A stretch of DNA of 17,705 nucleotides from DASPFV01 sp035620975 (GCA_035620975.1 DASPFV010000013.1:1-17705), one strand, 5' to 3'. Numbered from the stretch's first letter, positions 1 through 6,619 are shown. Translations and numbers: made by a program. The notes: generated from the letters alone by a model not told the origin.

Positions 1-1
1 A

Positions 2-1291
2 CGTCGAGCCGCCGCCTACGCCGTCGGTGTGGTGCTGTCCGGAGCGTCGAGCCTCAGGGACGCTGCGCCGCGCATCCTCGAGGCGGTCTGCACGCATCTC
101 GGGTGGCACGTTGGGGCGCTGTGGACGCTCGATCCGGAGCGGCAGATGCTGCGGTCTTTCGCCGTGTGGACCGCCGAGGCCGGCGTCGCGCCGTTCGTGA
201 CGCGGACGCGGGAAGTGGAGTTTCCGCAGGGAAGTGGCCTGCCCGGGCGCGTCTGGTCGAGCGGCCGGCCGCACTGGATTGAAGACGTCGGGGTCGATAC
301 GAACTTCCCGCGTGCGCCGGCGGCGGTGGCGTCAGGGCTGCACGGCGGATTCGGGTTCCCCATCCGCCTCGGCGCCGAGGTCCTCGGCGTGGTCGAGTTC
401 TTCCACCGCACGGTCCTGGCCCCGGATCCGGAGACCCTGGAGACGATGGAATCGGTCGGCCAGCAGATCGGGCAATTCATCGCGCGACAGCACGCGGAGC
501 GGGCGATGCAGCAGGCCGAGCGCGAGCGGCAGGACCTGCTCGAGCGCGAGCGCGCCGCGCGGCGCGAAGCGGAAACGGCGAACCGCGCGAAGGACGAGTT
601 CCTCGCCACGCTCTCGCACGAGCTGCGAACGCCGCTCAACGCGATCGCGGGGTGGACGCGCATGCTGCTCGACGGCGCTGTCGAGCCCTCGCAGGTGCGC
701 CGTACGCTGGAAGTCATCGACCGCAACGCCCAGGCGCAGGCGCAGCTCGTCGCCGACCTGCTCGACGTGTCACGGATCATCGCCGGCGGCCTTACCATCG
801 ACCAGACTCCCGTCGATCTGGTCGCCGTGGTGGGCGGCGCTCTGGATGCGATCCGACCCGCCGCCCAGGCCAAGCAGATCTCGGTCGCGGCCAGGCTCCC
901 GGACTCCCCCCTCGTCGCGATGGGCGACGCCGCCCGCCTGCGGCAGATCGTCGCGAACCTCCTCGTGAACGCCGTGAAGTTCACACCCGAGGGCGGACGC
1001 GTGGAGGTGGCGCTGAGCGACGACGCCGGGCCAATCACCCTTCAGGTTCGCGACAACGGCATCGGCATAGACCGGACGTTCCTGCCCCACGTCTTCGAGC
1101 GATTCCGACAGGGGGATGCGTCCACGGCGCGTCGCCACGGCGGGCTCGGTCTCGGGCTTGCGATCGTGCAGCACCTGGTCGAGCTGCACGGGGGAACCGT
1201 CACGGCCGAGAGCGACGGCAGCGGGACGGGTGCGGCGTTCACTGTGACGATGCCGTACCGAACACCTTCTCCAGCTCGTAGGCCGGCGTGA
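2..1291 (+). CDS. GAF-domain sensor histidine kinase (5' end cut by window edge)
   Basis: A cytoplasmic sensor kinase, expected to autophosphorylate on His and pass phosphate to a partner receiver. The reading frame is open to the left edge: codons from base 2 read RRAAAYAVG, typical of the stretch just before a GAF domain, so the GTG at 29 is probably not the true start and upstream sensor domains may be missing. Counting from that GTG: GAF about 1-140, an Arg/Glu-rich coiled coil 145-190, the HisKA H-box LSHELRTPLNAI with phospho-acceptor His197, then HATPase_c with N-box Asn314, G1 box DNGIGID near 342 and G2 box GGLGLGLAI. The protein stops right after the ATPase domain, so unlike the two other kinases here it has no C-terminal receiver. 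No membrane segment is seen in the visible part. The last 53 bases overlap the convergent ligase gene. Family is certain; signal and partner unknown. Confidence 0.93.
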   Translation, partial: RRAAAYAVGVVLSGASSLRDAAPRILEAVCTHLGWHVGALWTLDPERQMLRSFAVWTAEAGVAPFVTRTREVEFPQGSGLPGRVWSSGRPHWIEDVGVDTNFPRAPAAVASGLHGGFGFPIRLGAEVLGVVEFFHRTVLAPDPETLETMESVGQQIGQFIARQHAERAMQQAERERQDLLERERAARREAETANRAKDEFLATLSHELRTPLNAIAGWTRMLLDGAVEPSQVRRTLEVIDRNAQAQAQLVADLLDVSRIIAGGLTIDQTPVDLVAVVGGALDAIRPAAQAKQISVAARLPDSPLVAMGDAARLRQIVANLLVNAVKFTPEGGRVEVALSDDAGPITLQVRDNGIGIDRTFLPHVFERFRQGDASTARRHGGLGLGLAIVQHLVELHGGTVTAESDGSGTGAAFTVTMPYRTPSPARRPA

Positions 1292-2318
1292 CCTCGAGCT
1301 GGGCGTAGGTGCACGCCTGGGGCGCCTTGTCGTGGCGCCAGCGCAGGAACACGGCGGCGTGCCGGAACCGGTCCCCCTGCATGTGGTCGTACTTCACCTC
1401 GCAGACGCGTTCGATCCTCAGCGGCTCCCACGAGAGATCCTTACCCGCGCTCCAGCGGCTCTGGGCTCCGGGCATGCGCCCGGCCACGGAACCGCTCGCC
1501 CACTCCCGCCACGGGTGATCCGTCAGCGCCTCCTTGCGCAATGGCGCCAGCTCCGTCACGAGCCGGTGCCGCACGTCCATCGTGAACGCGGACGTGACGC
1601 CCACGTGCTGGAGACGCCCCCCGTCGTCGTAGAGGCCCAGCAGCAGCGACCCTATGAGATCCCGGCCGGCCTTGTGCCAGCGGAATCCGGCGACGACGCA
1701 GTCGGCCGTGCGGGCGTGCTTCACCTTGACCATGGCCCGCTTGCCGGGCTCGTAATGTCCGTCCGCCGGCTTGGCAATCACGCCATCGAGACCGGCTCCC
1801 TCGAAGCGACCGAGCCAGTCACGCGCGAGCGCCGGATCGCGCGTTACCGGCGTGACGTGGAGCGGTGGGCTGGCGTCGGCCAGGAGGCGTTCCAAGGCCG
1901 CGCGCCTGGCACTCTGCGGATCGCCGCGCCTGTCGCGCCCGTCTGCCGCCAGCAGGTCGAAGGCCACGAAGGAGGACGGCATTGCGGCCGCGAGCTTCGC
2001 CACCCGTGACGCCGCCGGGTGCAGCCGGAGCTGGAGCGCGTCGAAGTCGAGCCCTCGCGGCGTGGCGATGACGATCTCGCCATCGATCACGCAACCGGGC
2101 GGCAGCTGAGCGGCCAGCACGTCGTGCAGCTCGGGAAAGTAGCGGTCGAGCGGCTTCAGATCGCGGCTCTGGATGAACAGTTCGCCGCTCGCGACGAACA
2201 CGATCGCCCGGAAGCCGTCCCACTTCGGCTCGTACAGGAAGCCGGCCCCGGCCGGGAGCGAATCGGCCAGCCTCGCGAGCATCGGCTCGATCGGCGGCGC
2301 GAGGGCGAACGGGGGCAC
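1239..2318 (-). CDS. ligC: ATP-dependent DNA ligase, LigC type
   Basis: Seals nicks in DNA through an enzyme-adenylate intermediate. From the GTG at 2318 the protein is 359 residues, about the length I recall for mycobacterial LigC. Motif I is EPKWDGFR with the nucleotide-accepting Lys32; further adenylation-domain motifs are FVAFDLL (III), GLDGVIAKP (IV) and MVKVKHARTADCVV (V). The C-terminal third is the OB-fold. There is no polymerase or nuclease domain as in LigD, and no Ku gene is in the window. The frame stays open to an ATG at 2396, but that start adds a Arg-rich, unconserved leader and would overlap the divergent methyltransferase; the GTG start gives the family-like opening PPFALAPPIEPML. 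The gene ends normally, yet its last 53 bases lie antisense to the kinase tail. The 70 bases between this start and the methyltransferase must hold both promoters. Role inferred: back-up nick repair. Confidence 0.92.
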   Translation of the reverse strand: MPPFALAPPIEPMLARLADSLPAGAGFLYEPKWDGFRAIVFVASGELFIQSRDLKPLDRYFPELHDVLAAQLPPGCVIDGEIVIATPRGLDFDALQLRLHPAASRVAKLAAAMPSSFVAFDLLAADGRDRRGDPQSARRAALERLLADASPPLHVTPVTRDPALARDWLGRFEGAGLDGVIAKPADGHYEPGKRAMVKVKHARTADCVVAGFRWHKAGRDLIGSLLLGLYDDGGRLQHVGVTSAFTMDVRHRLVTELAPLRKEALTDHPWREWASGSVAGRMPGAQSRWSAGKDLSWEPLRIERVCEVKYDHMQGDRFRHAAVFLRWRHDKAPQACTYAQLEVTPAYELEKVFGTASSQ

Positions 2319-2388
2319 GCGTTCCAGTCTACATGGGCGGCCGACCCGGCTGCCCCGTGGGACCCGATCTTGCGTGCGTTCGCCACGG

Positions 2389-3201
2389 ATGAGCACGTGG
2401 CTGTCGCCCGATCGGATTCGCGAGCGCGTGCGCGAGCTCGGCGACTGGTTTCACAACCTGAACCTGGGCGGAATCGAGACGGCGCCGGATCACTTCCTCG
2501 GCGACTACCCGGCGGTCAAGTGGCGAGCCTTCGAACGCGCGTTGCCGGGGAATCTCGACGGCCGGACCGTGCTCGACATCGGGTGCAATGCAGGGTTCTA
2601 CTCGATCGAGATGAAGCGCCGTGGCGCCGGCCGGGTGGTGGGGGTCGACAGTGATCCGCGCTATCTCGCGCAGGCCAGGCTCGCGGCGGAGATCTCCGGC
2701 GTCGAGATCGAGCTGCGGGAGCTGTCCGTCTACGACCTGCCCATCCTCGGAGAGCGCTTCGACATCGTGCTGTTCATGGGCGTCCTCTACCACCTCCGGT
2801 ATCCGCTGCTGGCGCTCGACATTCTGGGCGAGCACGTCGTCGGAGACCTGCTCGTGTTCCAGTCGATGCTGCGCGGGAGCGCGGAGGTGGACGAGGTCGC
2901 CCGCGACTACGACTTCAACGAGCGCGGGCACTTCGAGGATCCGACGTACCCCCGGATGTACTTCGTGGAGCACCGGTACGCGGGCGATCCGACCAACTGG
3001 TGGATCCCCAATCGCGCCTGCGCCGAAGCGATGCTCAGGAGCGCCGGGTTCCGGATCGTTGCGCACCCCGAGGAAGAGGTGTTCATCTGTCGGCGCGAGC
3101 ACGCCGAAGCCCGGCAGGCCGGTGCCCCTCGCCTGCAGCGGCTGTCGAACATCGTCGCGGGCCTCGACGGGGACGCGAGAAGGGAGAGCGCTGACTCGTG
3201 A
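2389..3201 (+). CDS. SAM-dependent methyltransferase (Rta_06860/CmoB-like)
   Basis: A class I S-adenosylmethionine methyltransferase of 270 residues. Motif I is VLDIGCNAGFYSIEM, followed by the acidic end of beta2, VVGVDSD, and a post-motif FMGVLYHLRYPLLALD that resembles the CmoB/mo5U34 tRNA methyltransferase family. From memory it matches the group named methyltransferase Rta_06860 (TIGR04290); this was not checked by search. The ATG at 2389 was chosen because MSTWLSPDRIRERV opens the conserved region; an in-frame ATG at 2173 would run through the ligase gene. There is no good Shine-Dalgarno sequence before it. Its stop codon overlaps the GTG start of the next gene (GTGA), so the two are almost certainly translated together. 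No signal peptide or membrane segment, so it should be cytoplasmic. Substrate unknown: the hydrolase partner hints at a sugar or glycoside rather than tRNA, which is inference. Confidence 0.87.
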   Translation: MSTWLSPDRIRERVRELGDWFHNLNLGGIETAPDHFLGDYPAVKWRAFERALPGNLDGRTVLDIGCNAGFYSIEMKRRGAGRVVGVDSDPRYLAQARLAAEISGVEIELRELSVYDLPILGERFDIVLFMGVLYHLRYPLLALDILGEHVVGDLLVFQSMLRGSAEVDEVARDYDFNERGHFEDPTYPRMYFVEHRYAGDPTNWWIPNRACAEAMLRSAGFRIVAHPEEEVFICRREHAEARQAGAPRLQRLSNIVAGLDGDARRESADS

Positions 3202-4082
3202 TCGAAGCGGTGATGTTCTGGAACGAGCCGAACAATCTCTCTCACTGGGACTTCGAGATCGACAGTGGCTGGGAGACGTTCGCGGCGATGGTGAAGGCGG
3301 CATCGGCGGCGGTCGCGGCCGAGCGGCCGGGCCTGCGCCGTGTCATGGGTGGGATGTCGCCGATCGATCCGGACTTCGTCCGTACGCTCGGTAGCCTCGG
3401 CGCCCTGGATGTCGTGGATGTGATCGCCGTCCACGGCTTTCCGCTGGACTGGAACCACTGGCAGATTCACGAGTGGCCCGAGCGGATCGCGGCCGTCCAG
3501 GCGGTCACGACGCTTCCGGTGTGGGTATCGGAGGTCGGCGTCTCGAGCTTCGGCGCCGAAGAGGTGCAGGAGTTCGGGCTGGTGCGGACCGCCGAGCTGC
3601 TGGCGGGCCGTGCCGAGCGCGTGCACTGGTACAGTCTTTACGATCTGCCGAAGGCCTGGCCTGCCACCACCCGCCATCGCGAAGCGGAGGGCTCGTCCTA
3701 CTACAGGCACTTCCACATGGGGCTGCTTCGCGAGGACGGCACACCCAAGCTCGCGATGAGACGGTTCGCCGACTACACGCCCGCGTTGGGGATCTGCCAG
3801 TGGTTCCATTTCGAGGACCACCGGCTGGGCGAGGCCGTGCAGTGGCTGAAGGATCTCGGGGTGCGCCACGTGCGCACGGGTCTGAGCTGGGCCGACGGCC
3901 TCCGTCCCGGGGCGCAAACCTGGTTCGATCGCCAGATGACGGCGCTCGAGCCATTCGAGCTGACGCTGACGTTCTGCTTCACGCCCGAGTCGCACGGCAT
4001 CCGCCCGCACCACACGAGCCCGCCGCGCAACCTGGGTCTGTTCGCGGAATTCTGTGCGGCGCAGGTCCGGCGATACACCTGA
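3198..4082 (+). CDS. Glycoside-hydrolase-like protein with permuted TIM barrel
   Basis: A 294-residue protein related to clan A retaining glycosidases (GH39/GH5-like, often labelled beta-xylosidase). It begins almost at once with VMFWNEPNN, where Glu10 would be the acid/base at the end of barrel strand 4, and has WVSEVGVSSFG with Glu112 as candidate nucleophile (strand 7), then HWYSLYD (strand 8). Only after that, from about residue 195, come the parts that normally open such barrels: GICQWFHFEDHRL, VRHVRTGLSWAD, LTLTFCFTPES and an ending SPP...FCAAQVRRY, which in relatives leads straight into WNEPN. The order is thus beta4-8 then beta1-3. GTG start overlaps the methyltransferase stop. No signal peptide, so it acts in the cytoplasm, unusual for a polysaccharide-degrading enzyme; a small glycoside or glycosylated metabolite is more likely. 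Both catalytic Glu are present, so it is probably active. The stop is 3 bases from the convergent receiver gene. Confidence 0.82.
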   Translation: MIEAVMFWNEPNNLSHWDFEIDSGWETFAAMVKAASAAVAAERPGLRRVMGGMSPIDPDFVRTLGSLGALDVVDVIAVHGFPLDWNHWQIHEWPERIAAVQAVTTLPVWVSEVGVSSFGAEEVQEFGLVRTAELLAGRAERVHWYSLYDLPKAWPATTRHREAEGSSYYRHFHMGLLREDGTPKLAMRRFADYTPALGICQWFHFEDHRLGEAVQWLKDLGVRHVRTGLSWADGLRPGAQTWFDRQMTALEPFELTLTFCFTPESHGIRPHHTSPPRNLGLFAEFCAAQVRRYT

Positions 4083-4085
4083 CGC

Positions 4086-4484
4086 TCAACGGACCTGTGA
4101 CTGGATGAGCGCCTTCACCTCGTCTGCGAGCCGGTCTGGCGGGCAGGGCTTCTCCAGCCAGCTGTCGCATCCGGCACGCAGGGCACCCGCGAAGCCGTCT
4201 CTGGACGAGGGTGCCGCAATCATGACCACGGGAATGTCGTGCGTGTCGGTCGCCTCTCGGAGCCGGGCGACCAGCCACAGGCCGTCCTGGCCCCCCGACA
4301 AATGCGCATCCGTCACGACCGCGTCCGGGTGGAGTTCGGCCGCGAGGCGGTAGCCGTCGAAGGCCGTTGCGGCCTGAAGCGTGCAGTAGCCGAGGCTGCT
4401 GAACCACTCCGCGTACATCTCGCGCTCGTCCTGCGCACTGTCAACCAGCAGGATTCGCGGGCCCGGAGTCAGTCGGTCCGACAA
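4086..4484 (-). CDS. Receiver-only (CheY-like) response regulator
   Basis: A 132-residue single receiver domain with no output domain. Asp15 (LVDSAQDERE) is an acidic-pocket residue, Asp59 (VVTDAHLSGG) the phospho-acceptor and Lys112 (WLEKPCPP) the conserved lysine. The position after strand 4 that is normally Thr or Ser is Ala90 (VVMIAAPSS), which may alter the phosphorylation-linked switch. The start is a TTG at 4484 with GAGG eight bases upstream; no better start is in frame. It lies downstream of the PAS-only gene on the same strand, separated by 58 bases that include a GC-rich hairpin. As a lone receiver it may act by protein contact or as a phosphate shuttle or sink. Kinase partner unknown; several kinases are in the window but none is adjacent on this strand. 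Confidence 0.88.
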   Translation of the reverse strand: MSDRLTPGPRILLVDSAQDEREMYAEWFSSLGYCTLQAATAFDGYRLAAELHPDAVVTDAHLSGGQDGLWLVARLREATDTHDIPVVMIAAPSSRDGFAGALRAGCDSWLEKPCPPDRLADEVKALIQSQVR

Positions 4485-4524
4485 GTGGGGAGCCTCTTGC
4501 CAACTTCTTCGTGAAAACTGCTCT

Positions 4525-4542
4525 GCGGACCGGGAGGTCCGC
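4525..4542 (-). terminator. GC-rich hairpin directly after the PAS gene stop
   Basis: A perfect 7-bp stem (GCGGACC / GGTCCGC) around a 4-base loop begins at the base after the PAS gene's TGA. On the minus strand it is followed by AGAGCAG and then TTTT, so the T-run is offset from the stem. It may be a weak terminator or attenuator that lowers expression of the receiver gene downstream. A decorative palindrome is also possible. Confidence 0.4.
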
Positions 4543-5172
4543 TCACGACCACATGTGGCCGCTCGCGGCCGCCTCGATGCCCTCCCCGGCGTCCGGCGCA
4601 GCCTCGTGCGCGATCACGGTTCCCCGCGCCAGTCTGGACACCAGGAAGAGCACGCACTGATCGTGTGCGTCCGTGATCGCCGTGATGTCGACCTGAACGG
4701 CGCACCGTTCGCGCGGCTGCAGCCGGCCGGACCATTCGCACTGCCCGCCTGACTCGAGGCTCCGAAGACTCGCGAGAAACTCGGTTCGCTGGCCGTTGAT
4801 GAACAGATGCAGGGGCTTGCCTGCGAGATGTCGGACCGAGACGTTCAGGAGGACGGCGGCTGCCCGGTTGGCTTCGATGATCGTGCTGTCGGTGTTCACG
4901 AGCATGCAGGGCGTCGGACACGCCTCGAACACGAGTCGCGCGCGGGAGTCCGACTCCGCCTCCAGCCTCCGGGCCTTCTCGTACGCCGCGCGCGCCTCGG
5001 CGAGCTCCTCATACGAGCGCTGCAGCTCGTCAGTCAACCGTTCCAGCTCCTGAAGGAGCCTGGGCGCGAGCCGCGACGCCGCCTCGGTCCCGCCGATGCG
5101 CTGCTTGAGCCTGGCGACCCGATAGAGAGCGGCCCCCAGTCTCGCATCGAGCTGCTGCTGTTCGTTCGTCAC
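4543..5172 (-). CDS. PAS-domain protein with N-terminal coiled coil, no kinase
   Basis: A 209-residue cytoplasmic sensor-like protein. Residues 1-80 are rich in Leu, Glu, Arg and Ala with heptad-like spacing (ELERLTDELQRSYEELAEAR), predicted to be coiled coil. Residues about 80-185 form a PAS fold: FEACPTPCMLVNTDSTIIEA, an asparagine-alanine NRAAAVLLN helix, then a RLQPRERCAVQVDITAI sheet. There is no HisKA, HATPase, GGDEF or HTH domain, so it cannot itself be the enzyme; it may bind a ligand and act as an adaptor for a kinase. The start is a GTG at 5172 with no clear ribosome-binding site. It sits between the NarL-type regulator (upstream, same strand) and a receiver-only gene (downstream), which suggests a split sensor/receiver pair. 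It could also be a truncated kinase, but no HATPase relic is seen downstream. Confidence 0.78.
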   Translation of the reverse strand: MTNEQQQLDARLGAALYRVARLKQRIGGTEAASRLAPRLLQELERLTDELQRSYEELAEARAAYEKARRLEAESDSRARLVFEACPTPCMLVNTDSTIIEANRAAAVLLNVSVRHLAGKPLHLFINGQRTEFLASLRSLESGGQCEWSGRLQPRERCAVQVDITAITDAHDQCVLFLVSRLARGTVIAHEAAPDAGEGIEAAASGHMWS

Positions 5173-5227
5173 CAGAGAACGATGGCCGAGACGCCGCTAA
5201 CTGCGCAATTGGGGAGGATCCTTACGA

Positions 5228-5279
5228 GTGGCGCACCCCATCTGCGCCGGACCCGCGAAGCCAAGAAAAGGTGCGCCAC
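5228..5279. repeat. 10-bp perfect inverted repeat between regulator and PAS genes
   Basis: GTGGCGCACC at 5228-5237 is repeated as its exact reverse complement GGTGCGCCAC at 5270-5279, with 32 bases between. It lies in the 156-base gap between the NarL-type regulator and the PAS gene and sits next to the GC-rich hairpin at 5289-5318, so the two may be halves of one extragenic palindromic element. It could fold as an RNA stem or be a pair of protein sites. No similarity to a known operator was recognised. Confidence 0.6.
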
Positions 5280-5288
5280 GGGCGCGCT

Positions 5289-5318
5289 GGGGGGCCGGCG
5301 GGGGCGAAGCCCCCGGTT
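5289..5318 (-). repeat. GC-rich extragenic hairpin repeat, copy A
   Basis: On the minus strand this reads AACCGGGGGCTTCGCCCCCG followed by CCGG and a run of C. The core is a perfect 7-bp stem CGGGGGC/GCCCCCG with a TTC loop. It starts about ten bases after the stop of the NarL-type regulator, where it could stop transcription or protect the mRNA end. A near-identical copy (B) lies at 8491-8522, so it is a dispersed repeat rather than a one-off terminator. No T-run follows the stem. Confidence 0.65.
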
Positions 5319-5328
5319 TCTCTCGAGT

Positions 5329-6003
5329 TCAGGGCTCGGTCAGCCAGCCCTGCAGCACCGCGTAGCGGACGATGTCGATGCGGCCGCGAAGGCCGAGCTT
5401 GCGTGTCGCGTTCGTCTTGTGCACCTCGACTGTCTTCACGCTGAGACCGAGCTGCGCCGCGATCTCCTTGTTGCTGTGGCCGAGCGACATGAGCCGCAGC
5501 ACCTGTGTCTCGCGCTTCGTGATTCGCGGCGCGCGGCCGGCCGGAGGCGGTATCCACCCGCCCGGCTCGGAGCTCTTCAACCGGGGATCCAGATAGGACT
5601 CGCCGCTGGCGGCGGCGCGAACGGCCCTCAACAGCTCGCTCGAGGGGCTCTGCTTCAGGACATATCCGAGTGCCCCGGCGCTCACCATCTCGCTCACGTA
5701 AGCGTCGTCGCGATACCGGGTGAGCGCGACGATGCCGAGATCCGGCGCGGTCGTCCGCAGCAGGCGCGCCGTTGCCAGCCCGTTCAGCCCGGGCATGGAA
5801 ATATCCAGGACCACCACGTCCGGCTTGAGCTCGGCGATCCGCTCGAGCACCGTGCTGCCTTCGGCTGCTTCCCCCACGACTTCCATGTCGCTCTGGGTTT
5901 CGAGCAGCAGCCGCAGCCCTTGACGGACAGTCTCGTGGTCGTCGGCGAGAAAAACCCTGATTCGCTCCAGCGCGCCGGACGACTGGGCCCCCGGGATGGG
6001 CAT
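5329..6003 (-). CDS. NarL/FixJ-family response regulator with LuxR-type HTH
   Basis: A 224-residue DNA-binding response regulator. The receiver (about 15-130) has the acidic pair Asp21-Asp22 (FLADDHETVRQG), phospho-acceptor Asp67 (VVVLDISMPGLNG), switch residue Thr95 and Lys117 (YVLKQSPSSELL). After a Pro-rich linker, residues about 158-215 form the LuxR/GerE helix-turn-helix: ITKRETQVLRLMSLGHSNKE, then IAAQLGLSVKTVEVHKTN. All key residues are present, so it should be a normal phosphorylation-controlled transcription factor. The ATG at 6003 is used; the first 14 residues are outside the receiver and an unconserved leader. No kinase is adjacent: upstream on the same strand is a decayed membrane-protein gene ending 21 bases earlier, downstream the hairpin repeats and the PAS gene. 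It is the only clear response regulator with a DNA-binding output in the window. Confidence 0.94.
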   Translation of the reverse strand: MPIPGAQSSGALERIRVFLADDHETVRQGLRLLLETQSDMEVVGEAAEGSTVLERIAELKPDVVVLDISMPGLNGLATARLLRTTAPDLGIVALTRYRDDAYVSEMVSAGALGYVLKQSPSSELLRAVRAAASGESYLDPRLKSSEPGGWIPPPAGRAPRITKRETQVLRLMSLGHSNKEIAAQLGLSVKTVEVHKTNATRKLGLRGRIDIVRYAVLQGWLTEP

Positions 6004-6024
6004 CGGATCCGCCCATTCTACACG

Positions 6025-6540
6025 TCAATGATACAGACGACGGGTCGAACTCATTTCCGCGTCGTGCGATCGCCCGGCGATGGCATGCAGGGTCGCCGCA
6101 TAGACGAAATGTCCAACCAGCGCGTAGACGTGCGCACGGCCAGCTCGCGTGGCCCGCGGGAGAGCCCGAGAGCCGGGACTGCCAGCTCGTCCGCCGCACC
6201 CCACACCAGCGAGCCGTACAGGCAGCCGGCGCCCCGGCCGATCGCCGGGATCCGGGAGACGAAGAGAGCATAGGTGATACCGGCGCCGGCCGCAAACGCG
6301 TCATGCGCCAGCAGTCCCAGACGTTGCCGCTCGACTGGACCGACGCGGTCGCTGCCGAACACGGTGCGTGCGACGCCTACTTCCGGCCCGCGCGGCTGCA
6401 TTGTCATCCGCCGCAGCGTCCGACTGCGCGGGTTGTGCGCCGTGGCCAGACGACCGCCGGTGGCTCTGCACCAGAGGCAGCGACGGCGCGCGGGTGCCCG
6501 CCCGCGTCCCGCAGCGGCGCTGTCACTCTGCTGGATGTAG
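6025..6540 (-). pseudogene. Decayed DUF1440/YagU-like inner-membrane protein gene
   Basis: Pieces of one membrane-protein family appear in order on the minus strand but in different frames. The central piece reads VARTVFGSDRVGPVERQRLG, then LLAHDAFAAGAGITYALF and WGAADELAVPALGLSRGPRE, as in DUF1440-type proteins. At about 6133-6180 the homology leaves this frame and continues in another as AHVYALVGHFVYAATLHAIA, ending at a TGA at 6025-6027. Upstream, near 6390-6400, a third frame supplies GAQPAQSDAAADDNAAAR, which fits the acidic stretch normally before VARTVFG. The N-terminal membrane part is absent; its place holds a short-period repeat. Two frameshifts plus a lost 5' end argue for a pseudogene; assembly errors could explain the shifts but not the missing start. 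A 190-residue open frame covers the region but its ends are not family-like. Family assignment is from memory. Confidence 0.5.
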
Positions 6541-6550
6541 CAAGAACATC

Positions 6551-6618
6551 CCGAACCCGGAACCATGAACCCGGAACCAGGAACTCGGAACCGGAACCCG
6601 GAATCCGGAAGCCGAACC
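6551..6618. repeat. Imperfect 13-14 bp tandem repeat (CCGGAACC type)
   Basis: About five imperfect units built on AACCCGGAACC (variants AACTCGGAACCGG, AACCCGGAATCCGG) fill the gap between the stop of the DUF2071 gene and the decayed DUF1440-like gene. On the minus strand the motif reads GGTTCCGGGTTC. The stretch is not coding in any convincing frame. It sits where the missing 5' end of the decayed gene should be, so repeat expansion or recombination may have removed it. Confidence 0.75.
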
Positions 6619-6619
6619 T

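Noticed and set aside
2319..2396. Longer start for the DNA ligase at 2396
   Set aside because: The added 26 residues are basic and unlike the family, and the start would lie inside the divergent methyltransferase gene.
4807..6273. 488-residue plus-strand open frame
   Set aside because: It crosses three minus-strand features, is rich in Arg, His, Gln and Gly with no domain, and is a GC-driven shadow of well-supported genes.
6551..6618. CRISPR array
   Set aside because: The units are 13-14 bases, imperfect and contiguous with no spacers, so it is a simple tandem repeat.
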